A stretch of 19,973 bases of DNA, from positions 1 through 19,973 of the forward strand of contig WRHS01000016.1 in NCBI GenBank assembly GCA_009783135.1, given 5' to 3'. The notes under the pieces were generated by a model. That model was not told where the DNA came from. It saw only the letters and a program-made list of their open reading frames with translations, and made no database searches. Position 1 is the first letter of the stretch, and every line of letters starts with the position of its first letter. Made by a program: the position numbers and the translations under genes. Shown piece by piece: positions 5,790 through 12,301 of the stretch. The stretch comes from Dehalococcoidia bacterium (GTDB lineage Bacteria; Chloroflexota; Dehalococcoidia; Dehalococcoidales; UBA1222).

Positions 5790-8507
5790 CTATTCCGTTC
5801 TCAAAGCCACCACCGGATCCTGTTTGGCGGCAGAACGTGAAGGTATCACGCCCGAGACCAGCATCAAAACTACGCTTACGCACACCATAATCAGGGCATA
5901 AAACCACGGGAACACGGCAATGGCCGGCACGTCAAACAGTGAGACAACACCATTTACCACACCAGATAACAGGTACGTCACCAGTATGCCGAATACACCA
6001 GAAACAAGACCTATGATAAATGTCTCGGCTATAAATAGGTTGGAAACGTCCCTCTTGCGACCGCCGAGGCTTCTAATCACACCGATTTCCTTGACCCTCT
6101 CCACAACTGAAATGTAGGTTATTATGGCAATCATCACGCACGAAACAACCAGCGATAAAGATGTAAATCCGACCAGTGCAATTGTGATGATGCGCAGCAA
6201 ACTCTTCATCATATTGATAATGAGAGAAAGTGCATCGGTGTATGTGATATTCTCACGCTCTTCTGCGCTGAGAATCGTGCCGTTGACCTCGATATCACCA
6301 TCTCCGTTCCACTGATCCAGATACTTGAGCACATGCTCTTTTTGGTTGAAATCCACCGGGTAAATTGCAATATGTGTCGGCAGGTCGCTTCCGCCCAATT
6401 GCTGCAAAGTGAATGTCCTGCTATCTAAAATCTTTGTCTCGCCATCACTGGTCCCGCTGCCAGAAAACATATCCATAAAGCCTGCCAGCTGGTCCATGAG
6501 ACCAACCAGCCCCTTTGCATTCCTTGTTTCTTCATTAACGGTATACGTATAATCAAAGGTAATTCCCAAATAGACTGTCATTGAGGGTGAGCCGGGGAAC
6601 TGGAAATCAGCAGGTAAGAACATCGCCGTACTAGTAAATGACTTCTTCTCAGTACTGCCTAGCGTCTGCGCCAACTGCGAGTCCTGATTTATCTCAATGA
6701 CATGCTCGGCAAAAGCCGTGGTGTAATAAAAACCATATGTCAGCATGCCATACGAAAGATTGTCCTTCGGATCCAGGATGCCGACTATGGTAAACTCAAG
6801 CCCGTCGCTGCCCGAATAATACGGATCATATGTGAAAGGGTTGCTGAGTGAACTTGTTTTGGTAAAGACGCTGTCATTGGGATACCACGTGAATGTTTTG
6901 CCGACGAGTTTATCGTATTCGATTTTGTCACTGAGCATGTTTTGGTCATACGCATTGCCAACCGCCTTGTTGGCAATATTGATAAACTCTTCCTGTGAGT
7001 AGTATCCCAATTGCGCCAGTAAAAGGTCCGCCAGCGTGCGGTCCTTACCCAGCACAATCATGACCTCATTCTTCTCCTTGGCTACCTTCCCGTATACCAA
7101 GTCGTATTGCGTCAAAATATAATCCCCGGCATCAGGTGCCTGCTTAAATGATTGCGCCACAGAGGCAATCATGGAGGCATAATCCTCAAACCCCTCTATC
7201 TTTGCGAGTATGGAGTTGTATACTGCCATGATGCCGCTGAGCGAAATGCTCTGCTGGCTACCATCTTTGTATACACTGTAATCCGTATAAATGTTGTTAC
7301 TGACATCAAGTTCATAGTCAAAGAATAGTGCGGCGAGATACTCAGGCGGCATATTCTTTATGTAATCAACGTAATACTGGTCAATATTGTTTTGCACCAA
7401 TAGATTTGCCATTCTGTCAGCACGCGCAATAAGCTGCTCAAACATGGCACTGACATTGACCAAGCCATTCTCTTTAATAAGTTGAGCCTGTTCTCTGTTG
7501 TTCATGCCGCTCATCAGCAAGTTAATATCAAAGGCCGTTTCCGTTATTTCAATAGGATTGCCGGAGAGCATATCGTTTTGCATGTTATCCAGGTAGGTTT
7601 GTAAGCCATACGAGATTGACAACACCATAGATACGCCTATAATACCAATTGAGCCGGCGATGCTGGTCATGATTGTGCGTCTCTTTTTGGTAAAGAGGTT
7701 GCGCAAAGAAAGCCTGAATGCCGTCCAGAACGACATCTGCGCTTTTTCTTTTTTGCGTCCCTTTTTCGCGCCGGCAACACCGGCTACAACGCCGGCTTCC
7801 TCTTTTCCTGCAACATAATCCCCTGTGTCATTGAAAGGACGGCTGTCGCTTAAAAGATTGCCGTCAAGCAGTTTTATGATTCTTGTGGAATACTCCTCAG
7901 CCAACTCCGGATTGTGCGTAACCATAATAACAAGGCGGTCTTGTGAGATTTCCTTGACAAGGTCCATTATCTGCTTGGACGTTGTGGTATCAAGCGCACC
8001 TGTCGGCTCATCTGCAAGTAAAATCTCAGGGTCATTTACCAGCGCTCTGGCAATGGCAACGCGCTGGCTTTGACCGCCGGAAAGCTGGTTCGGGCGCTTG
8101 TAATACTGATCCGTAAGCCCCACTTTATCAAGGGCTTTTTTGGCTTTCTCAATTCTCTCATCCTTGTTCATTCCGGCGATGGTAAGCGCAAGTTCAACAT
8201 TGCCTAATACCGTCTGATGCGGAATTAAATTGTAGCTTTGAAAAATAAAACCGATTCTGTGATTGCGATATACGTCCCAGTCCCTATCCGCAAAGTCTTT
8301 CGTGCTTCTGCCGGCGATAAACAAATCACCGGTAGTGTACTTATCCAACCCGCCTATGATGTTTAATAAAGTCGTCTTGCCGCAGCCGCTGGGGCCGAGA
8401 ACAGCCACGAACTCATTTTTGCGAAATGACAGCGATATGCCTTTCAACGCCCGCACAATCGTGTCGGCAACTTTGTAGTCTTTTGTTATATTTACCAGTT
8501 TAAGCAT
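5790..8507 (-). CDS. ABC transporter, fused ATPase and FtsX/MacB-type permease
   Basis: This 905-residue protein joins an ATPase to its permease. The ATPase (about 1-230) has Walker A G-P-S-G-C-G-K-T (38-45), Q90, signature L-S-G-G-Q (142-146), Walker B L-L-A-D-E-P (163-168) and H198. A basic linker (about 235-280) leads to a first transmembrane helix (about 279-300). A large external domain of roughly 450 residues follows. Three C-terminal helices then carry the FtsX/MacB signature V-x-E-R-x-x-E-I-G-V-I-R-S-L-G. This type-VII-like layout powers mechanotransmission or extrusion of peptides, antibiotics or lipids rather than import. The ATG has AGGAG nearby. It follows the marR-like gene by 117 bp on the same strand, so MarR control is likely. 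The substrate is unknown. Confidence 0.93.
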   Translation of the reverse strand: MLKLVNITKDYKVADTIVRALKGISLSFRKNEFVAVLGPSGCGKTTLLNIIGGLDKYTTGDLFIAGRSTKDFADRDWDVYRNHRIGFIFQSYNLIPHQTVLGNVELALTIAGMNKDERIEKAKKALDKVGLTDQYYKRPNQLSGGQSQRVAIARALVNDPEILLADEPTGALDTTTSKQIMDLVKEISQDRLVIMVTHNPELAEEYSTRIIKLLDGNLLSDSRPFNDTGDYVAGKEEAGVVAGVAGAKKGRKKEKAQMSFWTAFRLSLRNLFTKKRRTIMTSIAGSIGIIGVSMVLSISYGLQTYLDNMQNDMLSGNPIEITETAFDINLLMSGMNNREQAQLIKENGLVNVSAMFEQLIARADRMANLLVQNNIDQYYVDYIKNMPPEYLAALFFDYELDVSNNIYTDYSVYKDGSQQSISLSGIMAVYNSILAKIEGFEDYASMIASVAQSFKQAPDAGDYILTQYDLVYGKVAKEKNEVMIVLGKDRTLADLLLAQLGYYSQEEFINIANKAVGNAYDQNMLSDKIEYDKLVGKTFTWYPNDSVFTKTSSLSNPFTYDPYYSGSDGLEFTIVGILDPKDNLSYGMLTYGFYYTTAFAEHVIEINQDSQLAQTLGSTEKKSFTSTAMFLPADFQFPGSPSMTVYLGITFDYTYTVNEETRNAKGLVGLMDQLAGFMDMFSGSGTSDGETKILDSRTFTLQQLGGSDLPTHIAIYPVDFNQKEHVLKYLDQWNGDGDIEVNGTILSAEERENITYTDALSLIINMMKSLLRIITIALVGFTSLSLVVSCVMIAIITYISVVERVKEIGVIRSLGGRKRDVSNLFIAETFIIGLVSGVFGILVTYLLSGVVNGVVSLFDVPAIAVFPWFYALIMVCVSVVLMLVSGVIPSRSAAKQDPVVALRTE

Positions 8508-8571
8508 TTTGCGTTCTCCTAACTACATACTATCAGTACAAGTCAAATCCGTAAAATTAGTATCTCTTATA

Positions 8572-8583
8572 ATGCCGCGGCAT
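8572..8583. repeat. 12-bp perfect palindrome between marR-like gene and ABC gene
   Basis: ATGCCGCGGCAT is a perfect inverted repeat in the 117-bp gap, about 65 bp upstream of the exporter start codon. It could be an operator half-site pair or chance. The sequence differs from the candidate operator upstream of the marR-like gene. Confidence 0.4.
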
Positions 8584-8624
8584 CTTTTACAGTGCCTCAG
8601 CCATGCGAGCTAAGCCCCACATGC

Positions 8625-9056
8625 CTACAGGTCAACTCTGGGAACCTCCTCGGCAATCCTACCCATAATGCGCACATATTCTTTCGCGTCATGCTCACCA
8701 ACCAGACTGAGCAGCGCGGCAATTTTCTGCAAAAACTCGCGCCTGTTTTCCTCGGCAATACTGCGCCCATTTTTAGTCAGCTTAACCAGAATTTTTCTGC
8801 GGTCGCTTTTGTCAATTTGGCGCGTAATCAAACCCTTCTCTTCAAGGTCATTCAAAGCTGCGGCAATCCGAGCCGCACTAACACCCATTTCGTTGCTGAT
8901 AGCCTTGGGGATAAGCGCTTCCTGACCATGCTCGCAAAGGCACTGTAGAATAAAATCCTCACCCTGAAATTTCTCCCTGATACCCTTTTGACGCATGGCT
9001 TTATGCATTGCCTGCATCTTTGACATCAACTCAAGGGCGAGTGCTTGGTAATTCAT
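8625..9056 (-). CDS. MarR family transcriptional regulator
   Basis: This is a 143-residue winged-helix repressor of the MarR family. It has the recognition helix around residues 55-75 (V-S-A-A-R-I-A-A-A-L-N-D-L-E-E-K-G-L-I) and the wing with the D-R-R motif (85-87) followed by K-I-L-V-K-L-T. The terminal helices form the dimer interface in this family. The ATG is preceded by AAAAGGAG at ideal spacing. It lies directly upstream of the ABC exporter on the same strand, the classic arrangement of a ligand-released repressor controlling an efflux pump. Its own promoter overlaps an inverted repeat, which suggests autoregulation. The ligand cannot be read from sequence. Confidence 0.93.
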   Translation of the reverse strand: MNYQALALELMSKMQAMHKAMRQKGIREKFQGEDFILQCLCEHGQEALIPKAISNEMGVSAARIAAALNDLEEKGLITRQIDKSDRRKILVKLTKNGRSIAEENRREFLQKIAALLSLVGEHDAKEYVRIMGRIAEEVPRVDL

Positions 9057-9091
9057 TTGCTCCTTTTCATCCGCATTTATTTAACATTATT

Positions 9092-9113
9092 AACATTCTA
9101 TAGTATTAATGTT
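9092..9113. promoter_or_regulatory. candidate MarR operator
   Basis: The arms AACATT (9092-9097) and AATGTT (9108-9113) form a 22-bp inverted repeat with CTATAG at its centre. It spans the -10 box and most of the spacer of the marR-like promoter. A further TTAACATT copy lies at 9081-9088. The position fits repression by steric block of RNA polymerase. Confidence 0.5.
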
Positions 9114-9124
9114 TTTCATGTCAA
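9097..9124 (-). promoter_or_regulatory. promoter of the marR-like/ABC operon
   Basis: A consensus TTGACA -35 box (9124-9119) and a TATAGA -10 box (9102-9097) with a 16-bp spacer lie about 40 bp before the marR-like start. Confidence 0.75.
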
Positions 9125-9237
9125 ATACTGTGGATGATCGGTATCTGTGATTTCCAAACAAGCGAAAGCATCATTTTGGGAAGCAAGGTTTCGATTGAAC
9201 ATACAATGGAGAGGGAAAACTTGAGTTTAGTTCTCTA

Positions 9238-9618
9238 TTAAGCAAAACGCCAAATCATAGCCCATACAAGTGCATATAATGCTACAAGGCAAGTGGCTAA
9301 GGCCGAAACTACAATCCCAGCAATACTCAACGAGGAAGCCACCGTCGTTTGCATGATCTCCCTGCGGCGCCTTGCAAGCACAAGGCCAACAATAGCGCAC
9401 ACCAGCCAAATAGGCGCTGCAGGCGGGCACACTATTGAACCAGCCAGTCCAACAATAGCCAGCACCAGCGATGCAGTGTCCGTTTCTTTCTTTCCGTAAA
9501 CGCACCTTACGGGCTGCGGCGAAACAGTCTGCGATCTCTCAGCAACCACAGACGCTCCGCAGCAGATGCAAAACGAAGCACCTTGCGGCAATTGAGTTCC
9601 ACATTTAGTACAAAACAT
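9238..9618 (-). CDS. zinc-ribbon membrane protein, tandem copy 3
   Basis: The 126-residue protein has an N-terminal zinc ribbon (C3, C6, C17, C20). A variable linker of about 25 residues and two hydrophobic segments (about 48-72 and 92-120) follow, separated by a basic L-A-R-R-R-R stretch. The layout resembles small zinc-ribbon/DUF4190-like membrane proteins of unknown function. I start at ATG 9618, which gives M-F-C-T-K-C-G and has AGGAAG seven bases upstream. An in-frame GTG 18 bases earlier would break the shared N-terminus. It lies 11 bp after the second copy, which it closely resembles. The ribbon likely faces the cytoplasm; this is an inference. Confidence 0.75.
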   Translation of the reverse strand: MFCTKCGTQLPQGASFCICCGASVVAERSQTVSPQPVRCVYGKKETDTASLVLAIVGLAGSIVCPPAAPIWLVCAIVGLVLARRRREIMQTTVASSLSIAGIVVSALATCLVALYALVWAMIWRFA

Positions 9619-10009
9619 ATTGTATCTTCCTACCAAGGGTAAACCACTATTAATATAAGCGTATAGAAAAAGATAAAGCAGGTCTCCAAGGTTGAAAGCA
9701 CAATCCCGATAATACTCACCACGAAAGCTGCCGTCGTTTGTCTAATTGCACTGCGGCGCCTTGCACGCACAAGCCCTACAATAGAGCATAACAGCCAGAT
9801 AGGCGCAAATGGTGCGAGTATAATTGAACCGGCAAGCCCGACAATAGCCAACACAAGCGACGAAACGTCCGTTTCTTTCTTATCGTAAACAAATGTTACC
9901 TCATGCTGCGACACAACCTGCGTCCTCTCAGCAACCACAGAAACTCCGCACTGGTTACAAAATGAAGCACCTTGCGACAATTGAGTTCCACATTTAGTAC
10001 AAAACATAT
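9541..10009. repeat. tandem duplication with 389-bp period
   Basis: The DNA at 9541-9620 and 9930-10009 is nearly identical base for base at a constant offset of 389 bp, covering the 5' ends of the two zinc-ribbon genes. Similarity continues more weakly through the coding regions. This marks a gene duplication that is still young at the 5' ends. Confidence 0.8.
9630..10007 (-). CDS. zinc-ribbon membrane protein, tandem copy 2
   Basis: The 125-residue protein repeats the design of its downstream neighbour: a CxxC...CxxC ribbon (C3, C6, C17, C20), a linker with D-K-K-E-T-D, then two hydrophobic spans separated by R-A-R-R-R. The N-terminus (M-F-C-T-K-C-G-T-Q-L-x-Q-G-A-S-F-C) is nearly identical to copy 3, as is the S-L-V-L-A-I-V-G-L-A-G-S-I span, so the two arose by a recent duplication. 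A good AGGAGG-like site (TAGGAGGC in transcript sense) precedes the ATG. No function is known to me for this family. Confidence 0.75.
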   Translation of the reverse strand: MFCTKCGTQLSQGASFCNQCGVSVVAERTQVVSQHEVTFVYDKKETDVSSLVLAIVGLAGSIILAPFAPIWLLCSIVGLVRARRRSAIRQTTAAFVVSIIGIVLSTLETCFIFFYTLILIVVYPW

Positions 10010-10050
10010 TTTAGCCTCCTATCTCATCTATTGACTCAAGACAAGCCTTA

Positions 10051-10437
10051 CTATATGGTAAAAAGTAAAACCACAGCAAGCACGCCAATTTGTGTTACCG
10101 CAACAAAGATCCCCAGAATACTCATAACAAGGGACGATGAGGTTTGCCTTGTGCCGTACCTTAGCGCTAGTATAAAACCGATGATGGCACATATCGCTGC
10201 GATGGGTGCCGAAACCGGTACCATACACGCCCCAAGCAACCCGATTAGCAACACTCCCAAGGCATTAAATATTTCCCTCTGCTCGCCAAAACGCTCCTCT
10301 GCGGGGTGCGTTTGCACCTCGGCATACTGCATAGGTTGAGGAACGCCAGCATCCGCACCATGCGCAATTGACGCACCACACGAACCGCAAAACAGAGTAT
10401 TTTGCGGCATAAGCGAACCACAGTTATGGCAAAACAT
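10051..10437 (-). CDS. zinc-ribbon membrane protein, tandem copy 1
   Basis: The 128-residue protein is the most diverged of the three. It begins M-F-C-H-N-C-G and has the ribbon cysteines C3, C6, C17 and C20. The linker is longer (about 21-60), Pro- and His-containing and rich in Glu. Two hydrophobic segments then flank an A-L-R-Y-G-T-R-Q stretch. AAGGG nine bases upstream supports the ATG. As the first gene of the tandem set it is probably transcribed with the other two. The region upstream is shared with the divergent superoxide reductase gene. The function is unknown. Confidence 0.75.
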   Translation of the reverse strand: MFCHNCGSLMPQNTLFCGSCGASIAHGADAGVPQPMQYAEVQTHPAEERFGEQREIFNALGVLLIGLLGACMVPVSAPIAAICAIIGFILALRYGTRQTSSSLVMSILGIFVAVTQIGVLAVVLLFTI

Positions 10438-10538
10438 ACCCCGACACCCTTTCTTTGTCTGTTTGCCTAGAGTATACTACATAGTGAAGCAAATATTCAT
10501 TGTTCCAATTTTAGCGAGACAAGGGAGGAATTACGTAA

Positions 10539-10925
10539 ATGGAAAACAAACTGAAATTCTTTGTATGCAAGCACTGCGGTAACATAGCGTTGTTGGTAAA
10601 CGACTCAGGCGCACCGCTTGTTTGCTGCGGTGAGCACATGGCTGAAATGCAGCCGAACACCACTGAGGCAAGCGTTGAAAAACATCTGCCTGTCGTGTCC
10701 TTATCCGAGAGCACAATCAGCGTTAAAATAGGCAGCGTAGCGCACCCTATGGATAGCGAACACCACATAGCATTCCTTTACGTGGAAACCGAATTCGGCG
10801 GACAACGTAAGTACCTAAAGGTAGGCGAAGAGCCAAGCGTCGAGTTTTGCTTTACGAACGACAAGCCCATAGCCGTTTATGCCTACTGCAACAAACACGG
10901 GCTCTGGAAAATAGCCCTAAGCTAG
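10539..10925 (+). CDS. dfx: desulfoferrodoxin / superoxide reductase (two-iron class)
   Basis: This enzyme reduces superoxide to hydrogen peroxide in the cytoplasm of anaerobes without making oxygen. The 128-residue protein has both iron sites. The desulforedoxin-like FeS4 centre uses C10, C13, C29 and C30. The catalytic Fe(His)4(Cys) centre uses H49 in the E-K-H-L-P motif (with the catalytic-loop Glu47 and Lys48), H69, H75, and C117 and H120 in C-N-K-H-G-L-W. Length and motifs are complete, so it should be active. GGGAGG lies 10 bases before the ATG. It is the only full plus-strand gene in the accessory block, and it ends in its own strong terminator. It needs rubredoxin or another donor, which is not in this window. 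Confidence 0.96.
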   Translation: MENKLKFFVCKHCGNIALLVNDSGAPLVCCGEHMAEMQPNTTEASVEKHLPVVSLSESTISVKIGSVAHPMDSEHHIAFLYVETEFGGQRKYLKVGEEPSVEFCFTNDKPIAVYAYCNKHGLWKIALS

Positions 10926-10937
10926 TTCGAGATTTTT

Positions 10938-10983
10938 AGAATGGACGACATGCGTTGTATGCATGTCGTCCATTCTGTTTTTT
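10938..10983 (+). terminator. Rho-independent terminator of the superoxide reductase gene
   Basis: A perfect 16-bp stem (10938-10953 with 10961-10976) and a 7-nt loop are followed by G and six T residues. It starts 12 bp after the stop codon. Confidence 0.95.
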
Positions 10984-11035
10984 GCGATACTGCTCCTGCC
11001 AAGCAGTGAAGTCAACCGCAATGCTTATATCAGTC

Positions 11036-11539
11036 TCATGACCTGCGGCTCATATCAGTCATGGCGGCATCCACGTCGCTTTGGTTTGCGCCACTCAGCT
11101 TTGACCAAGCCATCACTCCAACAATCAGGTAATAAAGCACCCAAATGTGGCAGGCAATATCCAGCAAGAAAAATATATCAAACTCACCGATAAAGATTAA
11201 GAGGATACACAATATGGTATCAATGCTAAAAAAAATAAGTGCAACCAAGATAAACCAGCGCCAACGCTTAGCCAAAGTCCAGCACATGAGATATAAGCCA
11301 ACACCGACGAATGCCAGAATAGCACCAGCTATCAAAAATGCATTGTTTTGATAGTCCTCAGCAAGCCCGCTACCGATTCCGAATAAAGCCTGCGGCACAG
11401 CGGCAGAGAAGAGGAAATAGTAACCCGTTTCAAAGGCGGCAAAAAACAGGTTGATTGTCGTAAAAGCCACAACCAACAGCAAGTTATTCCGTGCGCTGCG
11501 AAACTTGAGCAGCTGATATTTGATAGCCATACTATCCAT
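11036..11539 (-). CDS. small multi-span membrane protein of unknown function
   Basis: The 167-residue protein is dominated by hydrophobic segments at about 18-40, 66-88, 92-116 and 120-146, so four or possibly five membrane spans. It ends in a short hydrophilic tail. The N-terminal N-N-L-L-L-V-V-x-F-T-x-I-N-L run followed by Y-F-L-F-S-A-x-V-P-Q resembles uncharacterised membrane proteins I associate with Firmicutes genomes. I cannot name a function. AAGGA eight bases upstream supports the first ATG. It is convergent with the superoxide reductase gene, and the long terminator there separates the two. Confidence 0.75.
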   Translation of the reverse strand: MDSMAIKYQLLKFRSARNNLLLVVAFTTINLFFAAFETGYYFLFSAAVPQALFGIGSGLAEDYQNNAFLIAGAILAFVGVGLYLMCWTLAKRWRWFILVALIFFSIDTILCILLIFIGEFDIFFLLDIACHIWVLYYLIVGVMAWSKLSGANQSDVDAAMTDMSRRS

Positions 11540-11740
11540 TGTCTACATCCTTTTTCACTGAATTGTAAAATCCACAAGTTTGAACTTATGATAATACCGA
11601 CCGCTACGTGCTGTAAACCCTAGAACACAGCAACAAAATAATTCCGCAGGAAGTTTATCAAACAAGCCCTGAATTTGCCACTTTGCGATTTTGACATGTG
11701 CTTATTTATAATATTGTGAACGTGAATTGGAAGATGAAAT
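11540..11740. other. intergenic region without a gene
   Basis: I see no coding region. The only possible signal is a TTGCGA ... TATAAT pair (11683-11688 and 11707-11712, 18-bp spacer) reading toward the fragment at 11741. It is a weak -35 with a consensus -10. Confidence 0.35.
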
Positions 11741-11899
11741 ATGGCTAGTGGAAAAAGCATCAATCCATTCCTCATGGACGGCACGCCAAGCGGTCGAATC
11801 AAGTGTACCATTGCCAACTTTACAGGCGTAACATCCAAGATTTCGCGCACGGATATGGATATCGTGGAACAAGCATTTCGTTTGCAGATGGGAGAGTAA
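11741..11899 (+). pseudogene. truncated GIY-YIG nuclease family gene, 5' fragment
   Basis: The 52-residue reading frame begins M-A-S-G-K-S-I-N-P-F-L-M-D-G-T-P-S-G-R-I-K-C and continues with T-I-A-N-F-T-G-V. To my recollection this is the characteristic N-terminus of a family of GIY-YIG-domain proteins several times longer. After about residue 40 the family's nuclease part does not follow, and the frame stops at a TAA. GGAAG and a possible -10 TATAAT stand upstream, so the fragment may still be expressed. It is most simply the 5' remnant left by a deletion. Neither the GIY nor the YIG motif is present nearby on the same strand. Confidence 0.6.
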
Positions 11900-12033
11900 T
11901 GCATTTCTCCAACCACACACTATCACTAAAGTAAAAAACTTTCAATATTTCTGAGAAACATAGAGAGGCGTTCAAAAACAAGAGATGTGGTCTATGTCAT
12001 CGCCTAAACTCAGAAAATTCACCAGTGGAAACA
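11900..12033. other. intergenic region downstream of tRNA-Tyr
   Basis: No gene is seen. On the minus strand a weak 5-bp hairpin (CACCA/TGGTG) follows the tRNA-Tyr 3' end, with a short U-rich stretch after it. It is a poor terminator candidate. Confidence 0.3.
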
Positions 12034-12120
12034 TGGTGGAGGGGACTGGATTCGAACCAGTGAAGCCCTTAGGGCGACAGATTTACAGTCTGTTCCGATT
12101 AACCACTCCGGCACCCCTCC
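12034..12120 (-). tRNA. tRNA-Tyr (anticodon GTA)
   Basis: This is a class II tRNA with a long variable arm (CGCCCTAAGGGC). The acceptor GGAGGGG pairs with CCCCTCC, followed by discriminator A and an encoded CCA. The anticodon loop is CTGTAAA and the T loop is TTCGAAT. It lies 27 bp after tRNA-Thr(TGT) and shares its promoter. Confidence 0.97.
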
Positions 12121-12147
12121 AGATGCCAATATTCTTGTGTTAGACAG

Positions 12148-12220
12148 AGCCCGAGAGGGGACTCGAACCCGCTAACCTACCGATTACAAGTCGGTTGCGC
12201 TACCATTGCGCCACTCGGGC
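12148..12220 (-). tRNA. tRNA-Thr (anticodon TGT)
   Basis: A 73-nt cloverleaf is visible, with acceptor GCCCGAG/CTCGGGC and discriminator T. The anticodon stem ACCGA/TCGGT holds loop CTTGTAA, and the T loop is TTCGAGT. CCA is not encoded. The pair Thr(TGT)-Tyr(GTA) equals thrU-tyrU upstream of tufB in E. coli. Confidence 0.97.
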
Positions 12221-12227
12221 AACTAAT

Positions 12228-12278
12228 GCCGCTTGAATGCGGCGTACCATTATAAAGGCTGTGTAACATTTAAGTCAA
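12228..12278 (-). promoter_or_regulatory. promoter of the tRNA-Thr/tRNA-Tyr cluster with leader hairpin
   Basis: TTGACT (12278-12273) and TATAAT (12254-12249) are separated by 18 bp. A GCCGC/GCGGC hairpin (12228-12243) lies between the expected start point and the tRNA 5' end. Confidence 0.75.
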
Positions 12279-12301
12279 ACAGCCGCAAACCGTGCATGAG
12301 C

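Noticed and set aside
5662..5907. Separate small minus-strand gene downstream of the ABC exporter
   Set aside because: It overlaps the conserved FtsX-type C-terminus of the exporter in another frame.
11620..11926. Minus-strand frames of 98 and 74 codons near 11.7-11.9 kb
   Set aside because: They are antisense to the GIY-YIG-type fragment, whose plus-strand translation matches a known family start.
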